The translations under genes and the position numbers were made by a program. A stretch of 20,561 nt of DNA from Treponema sp. GTDB lineage: Bacteria > Spirochaetota > Spirochaetia > Treponematales > Breznakiellaceae. The notes beneath the pieces are model-generated. The model was given only the letters and a program-made list of their open reading frames with translations. It had not been told where the DNA came from and did not search any database. The stretch is taken from assembly GCA_009785045.1 (NCBI GenBank), contig WQXC01000011.1, positions 1-20,561 of the forward strand, given 5' to 3'. This document shows, in pieces, positions 7,512 through 15,623 of this stretch (positions within the stretch are counted from its first letter, which is position 1; each line of letters opens with the position of its first letter).

Positions 7512-7541
7512 TGGTACAAAAACTTTAAAATAACATGGTAA
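7512..7541 (+). pseudogene. Possible degenerate WD40-caspase 3' end
   Basis: The frame TGG..TAA reads WYKNFKITW-stop, resembling the WGFSDFEIAW-stop end of the WD40-caspases. It is followed 6 nt later by leader repeat E, as the clear scar at 6423 is followed by repeat D. From 7523 onward about 20 of 26 nt match the scar, mostly differing by transitions. The match is short and one residue is missing, so this is tentative. Confidence 0.3.
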
Positions 7542-7547
7542 AATAAG

Positions 7548-7572
7548 AAAAAACAAGGCTGTTTTTCGCACT
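7548..7572 (+). repeat. A-tract/T-tract leader repeat, copy E
   Basis: Six A's, CAAGGC, TGTTTTTCGCACT. Here AAAAACA and TGTTTTT are exact inverted repeats around AGGC, the best hairpin of the set. It ends 31 nt before the 801-aa membrane protein gene. Confidence 0.5.
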
Positions 7573-7603
7573 ATAAGGTAAGACTATAAAAAGGAGTTTT
7601 TTT

Positions 7604-10009
7604 ATGAAAAGCAATAAACCTGCATTGGCGATTTTTATTTCTATAGTATGCGCCGCATTGGTTATTTTTGGAGTGATGGTTATCGAAAAGGTATTTGTAA
7701 AGGAAAATAAACTTGTAAAAGCCGAAAAACAGGTAAAATATATTCTGGAAAGCGAAACCGACTTTGACATAATCGTTGAATATATTGAATCCGATCCGGA
7801 AAGAAGCAAGTTTCTAGGAATAGCGCTTGTCGAACTTGCTAAAAACGAAGATAAGTATGTTATCAATTTTGAAAACCGCTACCCGCGCTATAAAGCATAC
7901 AGGGAAATGGTAAATGAACTTGCCCGCAAGGATTATTCCCAGTGGGTGGCAGATGTTATAACTGGTAAAATCGAAACAGAGTTTGAGGCAAATATTTTTG
8001 AATATCTTTCGACACTGGAAGATAATCGCTATTTAAATGAAGCTATTGTTCGATTCGGCACAGCACTCGAAGCAGCCGGAGACAGAGGTTTTGCTATCAG
8101 GCAAAATAAAGATGCGTTTATTACTGGCGCCATCGGTTTGTATATCTCTCAGTTTCCGGAAAGCAATACCCAGCTTGCAAGAACAATTATCGGTCAAAGA
8201 ATCGGCAGTTTTATCGATTTAAGCAAAGAACTAACAGAAGAAATTGCAGGAATACCTCTTAATAAACTTTACCTTTATCTGTATATAAAATATTTTGGTT
8301 TACAAAATTTTATTGACAGAAAAATGGATGCCTTTATGGCGAAGGCGCAGCCGGGATACAGATGGGATGGTCAATCATGGAGCATGAATGTTGTTACCGA
8401 ATTAATAAACGATCTTACAACAATGGGTAAAGGCATTTCGCAAAATTATTATTCCATGTTTAACATTGCATTAAACAGAGATGATGCTGTCTACGCATAT
8501 ATCGCACTGCAGGTACTAAAGCAAATCGGTTTTGATGATCCTGTTTTACACGGCTGGTTAAACCGCGACTACAGACGCTTCGAAAGACGATTATCTATCG
8601 ACACAACAACATACAGCAGTTATGGATTATCCGGTTCCAGAACTTCTTCCAGACCTATCATTTTTGCCGATGAAATCAGAGAAGTACGCGAAGCGGTGAA
8701 AGATAAACAGGATATCCCATTCGAAGAAATTCTTAAACAGGCAGTTACAGACAGCGGAAGAAGAGGCGGTTTTATCCCGCGTGTCAGCGCAGAAGAAGAA
8801 GCGCGAAGAGAAATCTGGAATAATTCCGGTTTTTATACTCATGATTTTGTATCAAAATCCATTACTACATGGAATCTAAAACACCAATTACTATTTGTTG
8901 CAGCAATAATTTGTCTGTTAGCAGCTATTATATGCAGTTTGGCAATTTATAAATCCTATTACTGGCATTTTAACGGACCTGATTATATTCTTACCTGGAT
9001 AGTCTGGCCGATTATAGGTCTTATTCTATTTTTTGTATTCTGGAACAAGTATGACAACCTGACAGGATTCCAGATAAAACCGATAATCGTATTTGTTATA
9101 ATCAGCAGTATTCTGACTATTATAACAGTAAAAAACAGATTATTAAGCATTCCAGGAAGATCTTTATGGGGATTATTAATCTCTGCTTGCGGAGACATAT
9201 GTTTTAAAATGAATAATAACGAAACTTCGCAGTTTTATTTTAATACTATTAATGTTTCCGCTGACAAACGCGCTGAAAAATTGATTAAGAATAATAAAAC
9301 TGCGGATGCAGAAAGATTATTCAAAGATCGAATAGCCTGGATCAACTTTCTTAAGAAAACAAACCGCGATGATATGCTTGAAGCTATCCGGACATCAACA
9401 AATAACACAATTAATAGCGGTATTCCTGCAGAATTAATTATGGATGATAAGGAATATACACACTTTCTTGCAGGTTTTACAGCTTTTGATAAAAATGAGG
9501 CAAACCAGCTAGCCATACAGAATTTGGTTTCCAGTACAATGGTACAGCGCTGCAATGGCGGAAAGAGAATCATGCTGGATGTTATAACGAATATAATAGA
9601 CTTATTGGAATTAAATATTAATCCATCGATTTATCTGGCATGTGTGCAGGAAGAAAACGCCTTAAACGCTTCGTGGCTTTGGAAAAAAATGGAAAAAAAC
9701 GCAGACACTTGCGAATCACCGGATGAATGGTTTGTTAGCCTTGTTACCCCAATGGACCCGGAGAAAATTCAAAAATCTTTGAGTATTAGTTGTTTATTTA
9801 ATATTATTAGATCTGGATTTTCAAAATGCAAAGATTATGTTCCAGTGCTTGCATTGCTTGTTCAGGCAAGGCAGTATGTCGATAAAAACAACACATACTA
9901 TAATGTAAATGAATACAACCATATTTTAGAATTTCATAAAACAAAAATAGAAAAAGCCCAAAAACAAGCGCAAAAAGAAACAGAAAAGGGGAAGAAGAAG
10001 CAGGCATGA
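7604..10009 (+). CDS. Unrecognised 801-aa membrane protein
   Basis: I do not recognise a family. The ATG at 7604 follows AAGGAG. Residues 8-27 are a transmembrane anchor or uncleaved signal. Residues about 30-425 are a largely helical soluble region rich in charged residues, with no lipobox or catalytic motif I can identify. Three hydrophobic helices follow at about 429-448, 461-480 and 493-509. The last 290 residues are again helical and soluble, with a TPR-like feel (RAEKLIKNNKTADAERLF, 556-573) but no clear repeat, ending in a Lys/Gln-rich tail. An even number of membrane passes (1 + 3) would put both soluble regions on different faces depending on topology. Its TGA stop (10007-10009) overlaps an ATG at 10006 in the frame of the WD40-caspase, and the caspase's likely start is 45 nt on, so the two are almost certainly co-transcribed. 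A partner or receptor role for the caspase is inference. Confidence 0.75.
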   Translation: MKSNKPALAIFISIVCAALVIFGVMVIEKVFVKENKLVKAEKQVKYILESETDFDIIVEYIESDPERSKFLGIALVELAKNEDKYVINFENRYPRYKAYREMVNELARKDYSQWVADVITGKIETEFEANIFEYLSTLEDNRYLNEAIVRFGTALEAAGDRGFAIRQNKDAFITGAIGLYISQFPESNTQLARTIIGQRIGSFIDLSKELTEEIAGIPLNKLYLYLYIKYFGLQNFIDRKMDAFMAKAQPGYRWDGQSWSMNVVTELINDLTTMGKGISQNYYSMFNIALNRDDAVYAYIALQVLKQIGFDDPVLHGWLNRDYRRFERRLSIDTTTYSSYGLSGSRTSSRPIIFADEIREVREAVKDKQDIPFEEILKQAVTDSGRRGGFIPRVSAEEEARREIWNNSGFYTHDFVSKSITTWNLKHQLLFVAAIICLLAAIICSLAIYKSYYWHFNGPDYILTWIVWPIIGLILFFVFWNKYDNLTGFQIKPIIVFVIISSILTIITVKNRLLSIPGRSLWGLLISACGDICFKMNNNETSQFYFNTINVSADKRAEKLIKNNKTADAERLFKDRIAWINFLKKTNRDDMLEAIRTSTNNTINSGIPAELIMDDKEYTHFLAGFTAFDKNEANQLAIQNLVSSTMVQRCNGGKRIMLDVITNIIDLLELNINPSIYLACVQEENALNASWLWKKMEKNADTCESPDEWFVSLVTPMDPEKIQKSLSISCLFNIIRSGFSKCKDYVPVLALLVQARQYVDKNNTYYNVNEYNHILEFHKTKIEKAQKQAQKETEKGKKKQA

Positions 10010-10053
10010 TACACTTCCTCATTTATGGTATTATAAGAAAAAGGGGTGAGGTT

Positions 10054-13000
10054 TTGAGAGCGAAAAAGATTTTTGCAGTGTTTTTTATATTGATACTTGT
10101 TACGGCTTTGATTTGTGCGTGTGCTGCTTTGCCAAGAACTGAAAGAGCGCATGATTCGCGAGGAATAACAGGCGATTCTGATGTAAAGGTGTTTCCGCAA
10201 GTTTCTGGATATGTCAATTCCTCAGTATTCAGCCCTTGTGAGCGTTATGTACTTACAGGGGATGCTAATGGAGCGGTAAAGATATGGGAAACCGAAACGG
10301 GTATTCTTGTCAGGTCTTTTTACAGCCATGAAGCAACAGTAAGGTCAGTTGCATGGAGTCCGGATGGAAAATATATTGCTTCAGGTTCTGATGATAATAC
10401 AATAAAAATATGGAAAGCGGATTTTTCTTCCGGCGCGCGCGAGCTATATACTTTAAAGCACAAATATGAAGTATATTCTGTAGCCTTCTGTCCAAACAGC
10501 CGCTTTTTAGTTTCTGGTTCAGTGGATTCAACTGTACGGATATGGGATGTCCAAAAAGGCAAAAAAATAAAAATTCTTAGAGGGCATAAATATACTGTCT
10601 TTTCGGTAGCCATTAATCCAAACGGGACACACATAGCATCCGCTTCACGAGATAAAACTATAAAATTATGGGACATTAGCACTGGAAAAAGATTACGTAC
10701 TTTATCCGGACATACAGATATAGTCTGTTCTGTTTCATGGAATCCCGACGGAAATAAATTAGCATCCGCTTCTTTTGATAATACTGTCAGAATATGGGAT
10801 GCCCGAACGGGTGAGACTATCCGAATTATTGGAAGAGATGTTTTTGACAACCAAGTTGCGGATGCAAAATTCAGTCCTGACGGCTCAAAAATAGTAACAG
10901 CGGGAGGAAATTTGACGGGAGCTACTCCCCGTATTACAATCTGGGATTCTGAATCAGGTTCAGTATTATCCCGTTTTTCCAACCATTATGATACTGTAGT
11001 ATCAGTTAATTGGGACAAAGAAGGCAAACGAATACTGACTGCTTCCTACGACACGACTGCTGGGATATTCAACGCGGAAAACGGCGAGCGTATTACAACC
11101 TTTACAGAAAACGCTGATCCTCTTCGTCAAGCAGCGTTAAGCAAGGATGAAAATTGGCTTGTAACCGGTTCTGACGGAAAAAAAATAAATATATGGAATG
11201 CCAAAACAGGTATTCTTGAACATTGTATTGATTTTATCGCTCTTGTCTATACAGTAGCTATTCATCCTCTCAACAATATAATCGCTGTTGGAGGAGTACA
11301 CATTGATACTAATATACAAATATTTGACATTGAAAGCGGAAATGAAATACAAACACTCAGAGGACACAGAAACACCATATACGATCTCGCTTTCCATCCA
11401 AACGGTAAATATCTTGCTTCGGCTTCTGCTGACAATACAATCAGAATCTGGGATTTAGAAATAAATTCTACAATAGATACGCTTTCTAGACATACTGATG
11501 TTGTAGAATCACTTAAATTCAACGATGACGGCAGCCTATTAGTTTCCGGTTCACGTGACAGAACCGTGCGTATCTGGAAAACCACAGGAGCAGGCAGGTA
11601 CTCTTTGGAGCATACTTTACGAGGACACAATGACTTTGTTTATTCGGTTGATATCAGCTCTGACAGCAAGAGGATTATATCAGGATCAAGAGACGGTACA
11701 GTCCGTTACTGGTCTGCGGAAACAGGCCGCCAGCTTGCTGTACTTGGAAACAACATTTCCTTAAATGATATTTGGTCTGTCGCTTTTTGTAATGACAATA
11801 AATACATAATAGCAGGCACAGCTAACCGAACAATTATTAAATGGGAAATTTCTGAAGATATTTATATTATATTAATTTCAAAAAAAGAGAACCTCTTAGG
11901 CGTTCCTGTCTCCCTCTCCCCCACTCCCTGCGGCAAACGCCTGCTCGCAGGCATCACTGACGGCACTGCCCGCCTCTACAATGCCGATGACCTTAGCGAA
12001 ATTGCGTGTTTTGCATATTTTTCCGGCGACGACAGAATGGCAACTGCAAAAGGCGGAACCCTCTCCGAAGAAGCAGAACAGGCAATTTCGCAAATAGACG
12101 GCGACTGGCTTACTATTACACCAGACGGCTTTTACCGAGGTTCTCCAAGAGCAGACAGGTTTATCAATGTACTAATCAATGGTTATGACCTTCACACAAT
12201 GGACGCATTCAGCGATTTTTTCCACAGACCGGATGTTGTATGGGCAAGGTTATCGGGACAAGACGACCCTGCCAACATGCCGCAGTTTACGATTCAAAAC
12301 GCAGCAGCGTTCTCGCCGCCTGCAATTACAATACTATCTCCAAAACAAGGGACAACAGTTACAGGCAACGGGAAAGTTGATATCGCTGTCAGCATTACAG
12401 ATAAAAACCGTTCAATAGAAGATATCAGAATCCTTGTTAACGGAGTAAGAATCGGAAGCGAAGAGTTATCTGCAGTTACAGGAACAAGCGGTTTAACTCC
12501 GCAGGAAGGCGGCCTTACAGTTCGCGGTAATCAACGAACAGTGCAATTTTCTGTTCCGGTATCTCTTGTAGAAAGAGGTAACAACCGCATCGAGGTGATG
12601 GCGTTTAACGGTATTTCGTGGGGTCATTCCGGATACATGGGCAGTGTAGATGTTGTTTGGCAGCCGCCTGCAAATATGGAAGTACCTTTGCCAAATCTTT
12701 GGGTACTTGCTGTTGGTGTTACAAAATACGACAATGCTGGAACAGAGTTGCTCCAGTATAACGGCGCGGATCATTTAAACTTAAACTACACCGGCAATGA
12801 TGTAAGAGAGCTTATAAAATCTTTTAAAGCTCAGGAAGGAAAAAGATACAAAACTGTCAACTATCGCATGTTAATAGAAGGCGAAATTGAACCTACTGCA
12901 GCTAATGTACATGAACAGATAAAATTCCTACAGGGTGCGGATCAGCGGGATGTTGTATTGTTGTTTATGTCAGGACATGGTTTAAGCGAAGGAGATAGAT

Positions 13001-13458
13001 TCTACTTTTTAACAAAAGACGCAGTGATAAATAACAATGTAATCGATCCTAATCATGCGATAACCGATCAAACCTTAAAAGAAATATTAAACGCTCCAGG
13101 AAGAAGGTTAATATTCATAGACGCCTGCCAGTCTGGCGGTATGGACATAAACAGTTTTATGTACTCGCTTAGAAGAACAAATGCATTTATGCTGTCATCA
13201 AGCGAAGGCGATAAACCTTCTTATGAATTATGGCGATTAGGATTACCTGGCGGTCCTCAGGGTCACGGCGCGTTTGCCTACAGTATAATCAATGGTTTAA
13301 ACGGATACGCACGACCAAGAGCCGATGCAAACATCAGCGTATTGCAGCTTAGCGGGTATGTACTTAACAGGGTAAGGGAAGAAACAAAAACACAACGGTA
13401 TCAGCAAAGACCGGTTCAGTATTCATGGGGTTTCAGCGATTTTGAAATCGCATGGTAG
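10054..13458 (+). CDS. WD40-caspase lipoprotein, copy 1 (14 WD repeats plus C14-like protease)
   Basis: 1134-aa predicted secreted caspase-like protease. I choose TTG at 10054: it follows GGGGTGAGG and begins a clean signal peptide, MRAKKIFAVFFILILVTALI, with Cys23 of ICAC lipidated. ATG 10006 would add a basic extension in front. Residues about 50-655 carry 14 WD40 repeats (for example GHTDIVCSVSWNPDGNKLAS and NTVRIWD), enough for two seven-bladed propellers. Next come a conserved linker (about 656-754, DGDWLTITPDGFYRGSP), an Ig-like strand-rich domain (about 755-875) and the caspase-fold domain (about 881-1120). The catalytic pair is His975 (SGHG) and Cys1025 (DACQSGG), both intact. WD40 repeats in such proteins are usually ligand or partner sensors that gate the protease. 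It directly follows the 801-aa membrane protein gene. Cleavage targets are unknown; bacterial relatives often cut after basic residues. Confidence 0.92.
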   Translation: MRAKKIFAVFFILILVTALICACAALPRTERAHDSRGITGDSDVKVFPQVSGYVNSSVFSPCERYVLTGDANGAVKIWETETGILVRSFYSHEATVRSVAWSPDGKYIASGSDDNTIKIWKADFSSGARELYTLKHKYEVYSVAFCPNSRFLVSGSVDSTVRIWDVQKGKKIKILRGHKYTVFSVAINPNGTHIASASRDKTIKLWDISTGKRLRTLSGHTDIVCSVSWNPDGNKLASASFDNTVRIWDARTGETIRIIGRDVFDNQVADAKFSPDGSKIVTAGGNLTGATPRITIWDSESGSVLSRFSNHYDTVVSVNWDKEGKRILTASYDTTAGIFNAENGERITTFTENADPLRQAALSKDENWLVTGSDGKKINIWNAKTGILEHCIDFIALVYTVAIHPLNNIIAVGGVHIDTNIQIFDIESGNEIQTLRGHRNTIYDLAFHPNGKYLASASADNTIRIWDLEINSTIDTLSRHTDVVESLKFNDDGSLLVSGSRDRTVRIWKTTGAGRYSLEHTLRGHNDFVYSVDISSDSKRIISGSRDGTVRYWSAETGRQLAVLGNNISLNDIWSVAFCNDNKYIIAGTANRTIIKWEISEDIYIILISKKENLLGVPVSLSPTPCGKRLLAGITDGTARLYNADDLSEIACFAYFSGDDRMATAKGGTLSEEAEQAISQIDGDWLTITPDGFYRGSPRADRFINVLINGYDLHTMDAFSDFFHRPDVVWARLSGQDDPANMPQFTIQNAAAFSPPAITILSPKQGTTVTGNGKVDIAVSITDKNRSIEDIRILVNGVRIGSEELSAVTGTSGLTPQEGGLTVRGNQRTVQFSVPVSLVERGNNRIEVMAFNGISWGHSGYMGSVDVVWQPPANMEVPLPNLWVLAVGVTKYDNAGTELLQYNGADHLNLNYTGNDVRELIKSFKAQEGKRYKTVNYRMLIEGEIEPTAANVHEQIKFLQGADQRDVVLLFMSGHGLSEGDRFYFLTKDAVINNNVIDPNHAITDQTLKEILNAPGRRLIFIDACQSGGMDINSFMYSLRRTNAFMLSSSEGDKPSYELWRLGLPGGPQGHGAFAYSIINGLNGYARPRADANISVLQLSGYVLNRVREETKTQRYQQRPVQYSWGFSDFEIAW

Positions 13459-13462
13459 CACC

Positions 13463-13501
13463 CAAAAAAAAGGCTGTCTAACCGGCGGGAAATGGGTCAT
13501 C
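13463..13501. repeat. Chimeric remnant joining a terminator arm to a lipoprotein-gene fragment
   Basis: Bases 13463-13484 are identical to 14221-14242, the left arm of the downstream terminator with its A8 tract. Bases 13485-13501 are identical to 14451-14467, inside the small lipoprotein gene. The 208 bases between those two places are missing here. It is therefore a scar of a deleted second copy of that region. It also forms a 22-bp direct repeat flanking the toxin-antitoxin module. Confidence 0.8.
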
Positions 13502-13540
13502 TATCTTGCTTTTTCAATAATTCTATATTAACCTTTGATT

Positions 13541-13777
13541 ATGTACGATGAAAACCTTGACCGAATAACTCAAAATCCCGCTGTAATGGGTGGCAAACCC
13601 TGTATTCGAGGTATGCGTGTTACAGTTGGCATGATTGTTGGTCAAATAGGTGCTGGTGCTGGTATTGATGAACTTCTATCTGATTATCCATACCTTGAAC
13701 GAGAAGATATCTTGCAAGCGTTACGGTACGCTGCAGCATTATCACAATGGCGTGAGGTTTCACTCGTAAAAGCATGA
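13541..13777 (+). CDS. DUF433-family antitoxin
   Basis: 78-aa protein of the DUF433 (PF04255) type, beginning MYDENLDRITQNPAVMGGKP and continuing CIRGMRVTV. These small winged-helix proteins are the presumed antitoxins of PIN-like toxin pairs, and probably bind both the toxin and their own promoter. An in-frame TTG at 13535 would add two residues; ATG 13541 fits the family start better, although no good ribosome site precedes either. Its last codons overlap the toxin start by ATGA. It lies 82 nt after WD40-caspase copy 1 on the same strand with no terminator between, so read-through transcription is possible. Confidence 0.88.
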   Translation: MYDENLDRITQNPAVMGGKPCIRGMRVTVGMIVGQIGAGAGIDELLSDYPYLEREDILQALRYAAALSQWREVSLVKA

Positions 13778-14139
13778 AAATTCTTGTAGACATGAACCTT
13801 TCGCCAAAATGGATTGGTTATCTAAACGAAAACGGTATAAATGCGATTCACTGGTCATCCATTAGTTACCCTGATTTTTCTGATGAAGAAATCATATTAT
13901 ATGCAAAAGAGCATGGCTTTGCTATCCTAACGAATGATCTCGATTTTGGCTTTTTTCTCGCTATTACTAAAGGTAAAAAACCGAGTGTTATACAAGTTAG
14001 AAGCGAGGTACTTTCTCCTGATTTAATTGGAAAAATGGTAGTTTGTTCAATTAAGCAACTTACTACTGATATTGAAAATGGTGCTCTTGTTACTATCGAT
14101 CCCCGTAAGACTCGTATAACCTTGCTTCCTTTACAATAA
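13774..14139 (+). CDS. DUF5615-family PIN-like toxin
   Basis: 121-aa protein of the DUF5615 (PF18480) PIN-like family, the usual partner of DUF433. It begins MKILVDMNLSPKWIGYLNEN, and the Asp of VDMNLS, the DFSDEE stretch and TNDLDFG supply the acidic residues expected of a PIN-fold metal site. These proteins are predicted ribonucleases of type II (VapBC-like) toxin-antitoxin modules. The ATG overlaps the antitoxin stop (ATGA), giving coupled translation. Full length for the family. The module sits between two 22-bp direct repeats, which fits its arrival or movement as a unit. Toxicity is inferred from family, not from sequence. Confidence 0.88.
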   Translation: MKILVDMNLSPKWIGYLNENGINAIHWSSISYPDFSDEEIILYAKEHGFAILTNDLDFGFFLAITKGKKPSVIQVRSEVLSPDLIGKMVVCSIKQLTTDIENGALVTIDPRKTRITLLPLQ

Positions 14140-14144
14140 TTTCA

Positions 14145-14201
14145 CAATGAAGAAATAGTCCACTGATTTTTACAGAAAATCGCGGGTAAAATACTTCATT
14201 G
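14145..14201. other. Nested inverted repeat after the toxin gene
   Basis: CAATGAAG (14145-14152) is the exact reverse complement of CTTCATTG (14194-14201). Inside it GATTTT (14165-14170) pairs with AAAATC (14176-14181). It has no T-run and is followed by a real terminator, so it may be a regulatory hairpin or the relic of a small mobile element. Confidence 0.4.
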
Positions 14202-14221
14202 GTAGGAAGAAAATATACCAC

Positions 14222-14267
14222 AAAAAAAAGGCTGTCTAACCGCGAGTGGTCAGACAGCCCTCTTTTT
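14222..14267. terminator. Bidirectional terminator
   Basis: GGCTGTCTAACC (14230-14241) pairs with GGTCAGACAGCC (14248-14259) with one mismatch around GCGAGT. CTCTTTTT follows on the plus strand and eight T's follow on the minus strand. It ends both the toxin-antitoxin transcript and the convergent small lipoprotein gene. Confidence 0.9.
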
Positions 14268-14283
14268 CCTGGTAACATAGCCA

Positions 14284-14733
14284 TTAGGACCTGCCGAAGG
14301 TTGCTGGCATCAGCTTAAACTGGACTTTTCCAGCACTGAGCAGGGTTATCGAACAGTCCGGGTTGAACAGGCTGCCGCTTGCAACAAAGTTTTGGTTGCT
14401 CCAGTAGTTGTTAAAAACAAACCGGGACATCGAATTGTCAAGAATAAACAGCGGGAAATGGGTCATCGACGCCATGCTGTCCTGTATTCCTGAAATACCA
14501 AACACATTGTTGAACTTATTAAAGCCAAACGGATCGATCATCAAACCGGCAGCATTTGGCACAAACTCTGCGAGTTCGTATCCTGACTGCTCAGTCTTGG
14601 TCTGCATCTGGCCAAACCCCTGGTTAACCGGCTGCATGCCGCCAAAACGATCAACAGATACCGGTGTACCGGCACATCCGACAAAGAAAATCGCGCTAAT
14701 TGCAATAGCAATTACTGTCATTCTGATTTTCAT
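14284..14733 (-). CDS. Small lipoprotein of unknown function
   Basis: 149-aa protein. The start is the ATG at 14733, seven bases after AAGGAGG. A longer open frame reaches 14844 but has no ribosome site and would bury the signal peptide. The signal MKIRMTVIAIAISAIFFVGC ends in a good lipobox, so it is exported and lipid-anchored. The mature part is rich in Asn, Phe, Gly and Ser (FGFNKFNNVFGISGIQDS) with no motif I recognise. It converges on the toxin-antitoxin module and shares its terminator. A 17-nt piece of this gene's interior recurs at 13485-13501, so a second copy once existed next to WD40-caspase copy 1. Confidence 0.8.
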   Translation of the reverse strand: MKIRMTVIAIAISAIFFVGCAGTPVSVDRFGGMQPVNQGFGQMQTKTEQSGYELAEFVPNAAGLMIDPFGFNKFNNVFGISGIQDSMASMTHFPLFILDNSMSRFVFNNYWSNQNFVASGSLFNPDCSITLLSAGKVQFKLMPATFGRS

Positions 14734-14827
14734 AAAATCCTCCTTAATTCTCATACTTATATAGTGGGAAAGACCACCGGCTTTTTTCCCGAGGTAACGT
14801 TTTTTGGGGAATTTTTTTGGGGATATT

Positions 14828-15607
14828 TTAGTTGACAGAATCAAGGAATTCCACTAAATTCTTATCATAAGCCGGATGAGCCGTGCCACCTTGGTCATTG
14901 CCGAGAAGTGAGCGGCTGCTTTCCCGGCTTTTTTCATTTATTATTGATATTTCACTGACATGTGCCGAATGTAGTTTTCCTTTTGATTTTCGCTCCTCCT
15001 TAACGGTAAAACGAACATAGTAAGATTCGTTTTCTATATGTATTTTATTTACAAAATGATGATATGCTTCTATGTTACTATGTTCCTTATGGAATGAACC
15101 ATCCGGCCGAGCTTCTGTTATAATATAATTACTGCTATATGCATATTTTGAATATTTAAATATTTCTCTGGTATCATAAATAATATTTTCTCTTTTATAA
15201 CTAAAAAAGCTTCTTAATTTTCCAATGGATTTACCTGAGAAACTAACACTTAAAATAGTATTATTTGCATTTTTTAATATTTTTTTCCCAATTCTTGGTT
15301 TCTTTCTAGTATCACTCGATTCAAAAAAATCAATCTTAAATGATTTTTCAACAAGCTCAAAATTCTGGAATATTGTTTTAGCTTCTCTTTTTGTTACATT
15401 ATTTAATTTGTAACTATGAGGTTGAATGTTTTTAATAGCCTCGATTCGTAGAAAGCGATCGCTTAAAGTTCCCTGCGCTTCACTACCTTGTACGCAATGA
15501 TTCATATAATCCAAACTATACACTTGTGTAGTTGCACTGTCAAGAGGAAAATAAATTTCTGGTAAGTAACTATTTCCGAAAAAAACTTGGTGCTTTTTCT
15601 CATTATA
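14828..15607 (-). pseudogene. 5'-truncated gene remnant, C-terminal LPD3-like region of a polyvalent or phage-type protein
   Basis: The frame is open on the minus strand from 15607 to the stop at 14828 (about 259 codons). The first possible starts are GTG 15523 and ATG 15505, neither with a ribosome site. The codons before them still read like protein (SYLPEIYFPLDSATTQ), so the front of a larger gene seems to be missing. The break lies where the leader of WD40-caspase copy 2 begins. The last 100 residues (HHFVNKIHIENESYYVRFTV, then KLHSAHVSEI and a GNDQGGTAHPAYD tail) resemble LPD3-type domains found at the C-termini of large phage or mobile-element polyvalent proteins; this is from memory and moderate at best. 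A functional 231-aa protein from GTG 15523 is an alternative. Confidence 0.5.
15579..15603 (+). repeat. Degenerate A-tract/T-tract leader repeat, copy F
   Basis: Seven A's, CTTGGTG, CTTTTTCTCATT. Its position relative to the conserved WD40-caspase leader equals that of copy C relative to the scar at 6351 (about 44-46 nt from the A tract to TACTTCCC). Confidence 0.35.
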
Positions 15608-15623
15608 TTAACAGGAGAGGTGT

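Noticed and set aside
10006..10053. ATG 10006 as the start of WD40-caspase copy 1
   Set aside because: It would add 16 residues, including a basic stretch, before the signal peptide. Copy 2 is not conserved there (only GTG 15646 in a different context), and TTG 10054 has a ribosome site and is shared by both copies.
10320..10982. Long minus-strand reading frame opposite the WD40 repeats of copy 1 (others at 11262-11630 and 16872-17432)
   Set aside because: These are antisense shadows of repetitive WD40 coding DNA. The residues are Ser/Pro/Glu-rich in step with the sense repeats, and there is no ribosome site or recognisable domain.
13463..14242. Composite transposon or insertion sequence around the toxin-antitoxin pair
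   Set aside because: No transposase and no terminal inverted repeats are seen; the flanking repeat is a terminator arm and its duplication is better explained by recombination.
14734..14844. N-terminal extension of the small lipoprotein
   Set aside because: The extension is Lys-rich, lacks a ribosome site and would place the signal peptide internally; ATG 14733 has AAGGAGG.
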